The notes under the pieces were generated by a model that was given only the letters and a program-made list of their open reading frames with translations, was not told where the DNA came from and searched no databases. The position numbers were made by a program, and so were the translations under genes. Source: Synura sp. LO234KE (lineage: Eukaryota > Sar > Synurophyceae > Synurales > Mallomonadaceae). Taken from it: a DNA stretch of 13,807 nt. Location: NCBI GenBank assembly GCA_015143735.1, contig VKHC01000283.1, positions 1-13,807 on the forward strand, given 5' to 3'. The stretch's first letter is position 1. Each line of letters begins with the position of its first letter. Positions 8,616 through 13,807 of this stretch are shown piece by piece.

Positions 8616-9087
8616 GCAATAAGTTTTTCGATGGGGCTTCGTGAGTAGATCCGAATGGTATCACATTATCTATTAGACAAGCTTATATGCTACTCTCCTA
8701 TTTCAGGCACTATTTTTCCAAGTGCACCTTATATTATGCACTAATATAAATTCTAATGAGGAATAAGTTTTTCAGTGGGGCGACAGATGTATGCAGATGT
8801 GGAGGACCCGAATGGTGCCATAGTATAGCTAGGCAACAAGATAGGATGGTACCTCCTATTTCAGCATTATGCATCCGACTGCATCTTATAATATGTACTA
8901 GGCTTGTAAGTAAGTATAAATTCTATTGTGGAATTAGATTTCCAGTGGGGCGTCGAAAGTACCCATGAGCAGAGGGCACAAATTGTACTGTAGCATAGCT
9001 GTTCTGCAATGGATTATGGTAATCTTCTATTTCACGCCTTGTGTGACTAGGTGACAAATCTAAATAATTGTAAATTCAATTAGAAGG
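8616..9087 (+). repeat. Diverged tandem array, three or more units of about 145-170 bp
   Basis: The unit starts GGAATAAGTTTTTCAGTGGG or close to it at 8616, 8760 and 8930 (spacings 144 and 170). Within each unit the same landmarks recur in order: CCGAATGGTNNCA (first two units), a TAGTATAGCTA/TAGCATAGCT block (units two and three), TCCTATTTCAGCA/TTCTATTTCACGC, a CATCTTATAATATG-like block, and a closing TATAAATTCTA. A weaker start (TAAATTCAATTAGAAGG) near 9071-9087 suggests a fourth, mostly decayed unit; CTCCTATTACAGCAC near 9259 could be its middle. The array begins six bases after the stop of the membrane-protein frame. It could be a satellite or a subterminal repeat of the neighbouring element. 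Confidence 0.65.
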
Positions 9088-9622
9088 TAATATTTAAAAA
9101 ATATATGATTATATTAATTTTGTTCTGTTTCAACAACTCTCTCCCTATATGCTTCATTATGTTGGATGTCTTTTTGCTCTACATTATAGCGACTCTTAGT
9201 ACAATTGTCAACAATATTGTTAGCAAGCGAAGTGCGCTAGAAAAATGAATCAGTTGTCTCCTATTACAGCACTCAGATCGTGTGGTACTTCAGAGTTCAC
9301 GATTTGCTCCTAACCATTCAACCAATGCTTTCTCACAATATTTAGCATTTACTTCCATATGTATTGAACACGTGGACATCGCAAGGTATAATGACGTAGG
9401 AGGTGGGTCAATTAAAGTGTTATCTGGAAGGAAACGTTTCATGTAGCGTGCTTCATGTATTGAACCATTTTTGCGTAATGATCCATTGATCCGGATTCTT
9501 TATGAGCTTCAGGTTCAAAATCGTATCGTTTGAATATATATCAAGAGTTGAAAAACAAATGAAGCAATAAATCTTTTGATACGTATAACTCTTGTGCAAG
9601 CACTCATTCGTTCGAGTATTAA
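9088..9622. other. No gene seen
   Basis: AT-rich sequence. Apart from a possible fourth decayed copy of the upstream tandem unit (to about 9290), I see no open frame, RNA gene or repeat that I can support on either strand. Confidence 0.5.
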
Positions 9623-9790
9623 TTAAATTTGAAATGAAATATCCATGGTTGCCGGTGTTGTTAAGGTCGTAGCAGATATATTAACTGCGTTATTTAAAGT
9701 CTCCGTTATTGTTGATGTTGGCATAATTTGTGTGGTGTTGCATGTCTTAGTAGTATAAGAAGAGGAAGTAGTTCTGGAGATATTTTCAAT
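9623..9790 (-). pseudogene. Thr/Ser-rich frame downstream of the recombinase relic
   Basis: On the minus strand a stop-free frame of about 55 codons runs from 9790 to the stop at 9625-9623. It is very rich in Thr, Ser and Asn, as in a disordered linker. It lies about 90 bases beyond the last recognisable piece of the minus-strand tyrosine recombinase, so it may be the decayed C-terminal tail of that protein. Length alone does not exceed chance; strand and proximity are the only support. Confidence 0.2.
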
Positions 9791-9881
9791 TCATAGCAAT
9801 TAATCAAACCATGACATCAAACTTGAGAGAATCGTTAAAGACATTGTATTGCATGATTAATTGCACACAATATCGATAGTT

Positions 9882-10860
9882 TTAAACCACAACTTCTTGC
9901 TTACGCTCCTCAACCACTATAACCCCACCGTTCATTAAAGTTGAGGGACCCAACTCACTTACTTGTAGCGATGATGCGTTGAGTTGTTTGGATGAAGTAT
10001 GTGACGACCAATGACCGTGTTCTTAATAGTGTCTAATAACCGCGCCTTTGACGTTAAGGTTTCTAATATGACGTGCTCAGGATATTTAGATTTCATAGAA
10101 TCGTAATGAATAAGTAAACCTGGCAATAACACTTGCATCAAAGGAAGCTTAGATCCTTTCTTAAAAGCGTGATCAATATAATCATCACAGAGACAAAAGA
10201 ACTTACCACCATGTTCAAAAGCAGGTACATACGAAATATTAAGTCATATTGCTTCTTCATTCACATTTGGCCACCCAGATAAAGCTCTAGCAACCTTCTT
10301 ATCCGTCATGCTTATGGCCTTGGTCTTACAGTATCTAATGACTCCATTAAATTATCTCCTTGCTGACCTCCTTACTCAGTAGCGCTAACAGAAACGAACC
10401 ATTTTGAGTACAAGTTCTTAAATAATCTATTTATTTTTGTACGAAGATTTATTTCTGTACGAAGATATATCTTTTGCGTTAGATAAGTAAGAAAAGAGGT
10501 GATTATCAGAGTTATTAATTCATAGTATAATTGACGATAGGGCATGACGAGGACCTTCCTTCGCGATGGGCAATTTAAATTAAAGTGAATGTTACTTATA
10601 AGTACACTATTTTTAAACTTCCGTAAATTTAAAGCTAATAAATGATTCTTGAAGCTCAGGTTGCCTAATAATGTGTCCCCCCCATCAGATATTCGTCCAA
10701 GAGTATACCACTGAAATACAAAAATCGCTCTGTTCTCCAAGGATGCGCGATTGTCGTCATTTCTAAGTAACATGTTCATCAGTATTTCTGAATCTTTTCT
10801 TCCGGTTTGATCGAGACGGCGAACCGACCACAGAAGTATTCTTTCCGGCACACTTTGTAT
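9882..10860 (-). pseudogene. Crypton-like tyrosine recombinase (YR), catalytic and C-terminal parts
   Basis: Tyrosine recombinases of Crypton-type elements cut and rejoin DNA through an R-H-R-Y active site. The main minus-strand frame (10851-10372, 159 codons) contains FQWYTLGRISD, placing the first catalytic Arg at residue 53 (codon 10695-10693), followed by LGNLSFKNHLLALNLRKFK, like the strand pair after that Arg. Downstream, another frame from about 10350 to 9959 has TDKKVARALSGWPNVNEE and LLPGLLIHYDSMKSKYPE, resembling the conserved tail seen in protist and oomycete Crypton-like proteins; one TGA lies at 10246-10244. A third frame carries GPSTLMN and ends at 9884-9882. No H-x-x-R box is visible between the pieces, so it is probably deleted or destroyed; a candidate Tyr codon is at 10333-10331. 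Two or more frameshifts make this a relic. The Crypton call is from remembered family patterns, not from a search. Confidence 0.55.
10429..10464. repeat. 18-bp tandem duplication inside the recombinase relic
   Basis: ATTTATTTTTGTACGAAG (10429-10446) is followed at once by ATTTATTTCTGTACGAAG (10447-10464), one mismatch. On the minus strand it duplicates six codons in frame (LRTEIN then LRTKIN). It lies in the poorly conserved stretch after the first catalytic block. Confidence 0.75.
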
Positions 10861-11328
10861 AGTAGGCTTGCTTCAAATTCTCTCGCAGCCCAGTATACCA
10901 CAGATCATAAGCACTAAAAATCGTTTAAGTAGTTAATGTAGTCAATAAAACCATTATTACACAACTCAATGTCGTCTCTGCACAATTCAGGGACTTCGCT
11001 TATATACTTTTACAAGGCAATCAGCAAACCCTAATTAAATTTCTTTCAATACTATCTGATTTATCAGCTGCCTCAGCTATTGAAAACATGCTTAGAATTA
11101 TAAGTGTCCTTCGTGTAATCAAGAAATTTTTTTGCAAATGTATCTTGCCTGATTCCTTGCTGTATCTGTACCAGAGCTTCTTTTGGTATCTAAATCTTTA
11201 AAATCGACATTTATCATTTAAGTCAATATCCATCATTGCATTATCGAAGTCTTCTACTAACTTTTCAGTAATTATGTTAATGCCTATTAAAGAAAGTGCT
11301 GTAAAGACGATCTCCAGAGAAAAAAAGA
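10861..11328 (-). pseudogene. Possible N-terminal (core-binding) part of the YR relic
   Basis: Directly upstream of the catalytic frame on the minus strand there are short stop-free pieces in different phases. 11328-11198 encodes an acidic stretch (EKLVEDFDNAMMDIDLND). 11189-11073 encodes QQGIRQDTFAKKFLDYTKD, which looks like the first helix of a SAM-like core-binding domain. A further piece near 11005-10930 is again acidic and helical. Order and strand are right for a recombinase N-terminus, and together with the catalytic part the length (about 480 codons) is reasonable for a Crypton protein. Each piece alone is short enough to be chance, so this is an inference. Confidence 0.3.
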
Positions 11329-12424
11329 ATCATTTTCGCACAATTATTTTGTAAGGCTAATTGTTCTTAGTCCAGGGGGGACAATATTTTTACCAATTAT
11401 CCGCACATTTTCCAGGTGGTGTTACTCCGGAGCTAGCTAGAGAATAATTACTCCTTCATCCGAGCAGCGCAAGATATTCAGTTAAATTCAAAATTTGGTT
11501 AAATTCAAGATTATGATTAACATTCAAATATATGTTTGTTTTATATTATGGCCGATAGACACTACACACAAATATGAAGAACAGCGTTTTGAGACGCTGC
11601 ATCATTTGGAGAAGCCTTTATTTCAATTGGTGAGTGATGTATTTGATTGCGGTTGGTACAGGATTTTTTAGAACTTCACCGGAAACTGCAGGTAACAAGT
11701 AAGATTAACGAATGAGAACGAGTTAAATTTCGTCCAAGATAAACTCAATTACGTTATTGTGAAAGTTTCATGAGATAACTCTCGTGACCGCGGGGTTTAC
11801 ACTTCCTGAAAATATGTTCGTCAAATGCCTTCGGCCAAGCGGTCAGTTTAGTAGCTGAAAACATCATGGTGTTACAGAAGTAGAAGCCCCTCTTTAACTA
11901 TTGGAATATATTGGAAGCTAAATAGTTTTTGGTGCGGTTATGTTTGAGGTAATGTATCGAGTATGTAAATATTATCATATGTAAATATTTTCTTAGAAGC
12001 ATGGAATATCAGCGCCTAAAATCTAACAAACCTTGGTATATTGTATTAGGGCGCCCGAAGGAAGTTGAGGGAAAAATTGTACTATGATTTGGGCTTCACT
12101 TAGTTTGGTACTTATTCTCAGCACTTAATCGCATGGCGTACTTTGATCTTGCGAAAGCATTGCATGTTTAACGTGATGGTGGAGGGATTGTGAAACTCGC
12201 GCTTTTATTATTGATTTACTACAGGTTAGGAATACGATTCATTTCGAACGACGTATGCCCTTCTATTCTCTATTTATTTGATGGTAGAGGGTACATGTGA
12301 CTTTTCGTTTATGCGTTGAATGTAAATTGGGATTGAAGGGAGGGAGTGGTGAATATGATAAGAATTAAATGATTATCTACGAGAATTAATTTAACTTCAT
12401 TAATACCGTGTGCTACTGCTGGTA
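11329..12424. other. No gene seen; two short tandem duplications and a hairpin
   Basis: A 17-bp unit starting GTTAAATTCAA is repeated at 11481-11497 and 11498-11514, with a third looser copy after it. CAGCGT (11582-11587) and ACGCTG (11594-11599) form a perfect 6-bp stem with loop TTTGAG. A 16-bp unit starting TATGTAAATATT is repeated at 11962-11977 and 11978-11993. No coding frame or RNA gene is supportable on either strand. Confidence 0.55.
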
Positions 12425-12525
12425 CACGTAAAGTACTCCATCCATGTAAAGTCTACCAAGTGAAGCCCCCCACACAAAGTCTCCATGTAAAGTCTACCTA
12501 GTAAAGGCATCCATTTAAAGTCTCC
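12425..12525 (+). repeat. Cluster of short degenerate repeats, about 14-bp phasing
   Basis: The motif CCATGTAAAGTCTACC occurs exactly at 12442-12457 and 12483-12498. Related copies are CACGTAAAGTACTCC at 12425, CACACAAAGTCTCC near 12471 and CCATTTAAAGTCTCC at 12511. Start distances after the first copy are close to multiples of 14 (about 28, 13, 28). This could be a minisatellite or a cluster of binding sites; nothing in the sequence distinguishes the two. Confidence 0.6.
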
Positions 12526-12561
12526 AGCAATAGTGAACCAAGCAATAGGTCTACTAAATCC

Positions 12562-12718
12562 TATAGTCAACCATAGAAACATCCATCATCTTAAACATCT
12601 TATTTAGCATAGCATGTTTAACATGGATATAGTCAACCATAGAAAGTCGACTTTGGATGGTGACTATAGCTGGTGCTTATACCGTCTAAAGTCCATCTTA
12701 AGTTCACCAACTACAGTC
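12562..12718. repeat. Direct and inverted repeat cluster
   Basis: The 18-mer TATAGTCAACCATAGAAA is present exactly at 12562-12579 and 12628-12645, 66 bp apart, far beyond chance. A similar sequence lies in reverse orientation at about 12655-12670 (GGATGGTGACTATAG). GACTATAGCTGGTG (12662-12675) and CACCAACTACAGTC (12705-12718) form an inverted repeat with 12 of 14 pairs. Between the direct copies, CATGTTTAACATG (12613-12625) is a perfect odd palindrome. The whole suggests nested small duplications or the end of a foldback element. Confidence 0.65.
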
Positions 12719-12779
12719 GGTGCAAATTTTATTCGCTGATGACGTGATAACCGGTTAAATATTGTGTTTAGTTATTATT

Positions 12780-13072
12780 ATGGCTACTAAGAGCAAATAC
12801 GATGATAAAATATGTTTGCAGCTGATAAAAACCAGAATTCGAGTGAAATCTTCACCAGTAAGCGAAGACATTATCAAAATATACAAGCACAAATCAATTC
12901 AAGAGTTTACGGAGATATTATTCGGGACGCAATTTGAAATATGACGGCCACTGAGTTTTAGCAGAAGACTGTAGCAAGATCACAAATTAAAAATAATGTT
13001 CCACCTCAACCGAGAAAATCTGAGCGAAAGACGACCAAAATTGAGGATGAAAGGAAATGTTTGGCAACTTAG
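12780..13072 (+). pseudogene. Weak lysine-rich frame pair, unknown
   Basis: An ATG at 12780 opens a 54-codon Lys/Ile-rich frame ending at TGA 12942-12944. A second frame starts with an ATG at 12941, overlapping that stop by four bases (ATGA), has a TAG at 12959-12961, and then stays open to TAG 13070-13072 with a Pro/Arg/Lys-rich stretch (VPPQPRKSERKTTK). The similar basic composition hints at one broken gene. I recognise no family, and both pieces are short enough to be chance. Confidence 0.2.
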
Positions 13073-13398
13073 ATGATGCAAACTATGAGCGTTTACTCTT
13101 AAAAATTCTGCTTGTTCTCATTCATATGGAAGCCTAATCTTTCAAACAAAGATTATTTAAGTGTGCATAGCTTTTACGTGCAAATGTGCAAAGTTGTCGA
13201 CGTCTGAAGCAGGATGGAGATTTATTGGGGCTCGATAGAGTTCCACTACCGCTTGTGATCCATTAGTCTCATTTTCATTCACGGGCTTTCGCTCCCTTGC
13301 GTTACCAAAAAACGTTTGTCTGTTCTCTGTCATAGTGGTCACACTTGTTCTTTGAATTTGAATAGGTATAAATTCAAGTTACATTCACATAATTTTAA
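13073..13398. other. No gene seen
   Basis: No supportable frame on either strand; a 61-codon minus-strand frame at 13342-13157 begins at ATG but matches nothing and is within chance expectation. Confidence 0.5.
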
Positions 13399-13806
13399 AT
13401 ATTTGAAGAGGTGGCCCCAAGGCTAAGCAAAGTAGAAAAAATCAGACAAAAGTTGAAGAAACGAAAGGAAGAGGAGGAGAAAATGCGGAATGGACAAAAG
13501 GGAAGTCTTCGTGAATAGGGAGAAGTTGCACTTAGAAAGGAGGGTCTGGAAAGGAGTGAGAACCCGAATTATGAAGATAGATAGCGAGAAAGATAGCGAG
13601 ATGAAGAACTACAACCGAAGGTAAAATGAGTTCAAAACAATTACACTGAAGCAGAAGTGAGGGAGGGACTAGCCTTACTTCGGGCAAGGCAACCTGTACA
13701 ATGTGGCAAATTCACTTTCTCAAGACGTTCGCGTATAGAAAGTGATTTGCTCTCAGGCTGATTACAGCAATTAAGGGAGTTCAACACCTCCTCAACTTTT
13801 GACCTA
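13399..13806 (+). pseudogene. Charged single-phase frame with five stops, unknown
   Basis: One plus-strand phase from 13399 to the window end reads as a highly charged, coiled-coil-like peptide (KLKKRKEEEEKMR) and later a Glu/Leu/Arg-rich stretch (TEAEVREGLALLRARQP). Stops lie at 13516, 13582, 13594 (all TAG), 13627 and 13759 (both TGA). The purine-rich composition of 13400-13620 favours Lys/Glu/Arg codons by itself, so the coding look may be compositional. It could be a decayed coiled-coil gene or the start of another element continuing beyond the window. Confidence 0.2.
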
Positions 13807-13807
13807 A

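Noticed and set aside
12714-12753. LFADD-like peptide (QILFADDVITG) resembling the catalytic motif of non-LTR reverse transcriptases
   Set aside because: The frame is only about 18 codons between stops, lies inside a repeat cluster, and no other RT block is near it; most likely chance.
3354-13761. Variant genetic code reading TAG and TGA as sense codons
   Set aside because: Many in-frame stops in the better segments are TAG or TGA, but TAA also occurs (for example just before 3747) and frameshifts are frequent, so ordinary pseudogene decay explains it.
1-13807. Long terminal repeats bounding the Copia-like relic
   Set aside because: I found no long direct repeat with TG...CA ends, primer-binding site or polypurine tract that could be paired; a computed self-alignment would be needed to be certain.

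Overview
The window looks like AT-rich, gene-poor nuclear DNA of a eukaryote, most likely a protist, oomycete-like or algal lineage, or another repeat-rich genome. I see no bacterial operon, Shine-Dalgarno-led gene series, rRNA or convincing tRNA. Every recognisable coding signal belongs to a transposable element, and each is broken by frameshifts and stop codons. The species cannot be named from the sequence.

Layout, left to right. (1) About 244-584 (+) is a frameshifted fragment of the C-terminal part of a PIF1-like helicase, of the kind carried by Helitrons. (2) About 0.59-3.19 kb has no gene I can support, only short palindromes and repeats. (3) About 3.19-5.08 kb (+) is a broken Gag-like region: a charged, partly helical protein followed by a CCHC zinc knuckle. 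(4) About 5.08-6.72 kb separates Gag from Pol; it holds a weak minus-strand frame and a CA-rich segment, and may be a nested insertion. (5) About 6.73-8.23 kb (+) is the protease and integrase part of a Copia-like Pol. The protease active-site Asp is Asn, and the integrase has a D, D, E set in one frame broken by a single TAG. No reverse transcriptase follows. (6) 8164-8610 (+) is an open frame ending in a transmembrane segment. (7) About 8616-9090 is a diverged tandem array of roughly 145-170 bp units. (8) About 9.88-11.33 kb (-) is a decayed tyrosine recombinase resembling Crypton-type elements. (9) About 12.4-12.72 kb is a dense cluster of short direct and inverted repeats. (10) The right end holds only weak, lysine- and glutamate-rich frames.

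There is no evidence of cooperating genes. The best reading is a graveyard of at least three element classes (Helitron or PIF1-like, Copia-like LTR element, Crypton-like YR element) in mixed orientation. The points most worth checking are the protease-integrase block without a reverse transcriptase, the small membrane-protein frame directly behind it, the YR remnant, and the two repeat arrays. Calls for the helicase, protease, integrase and recombinase rest on motif recognition by eye; no alignment was run.
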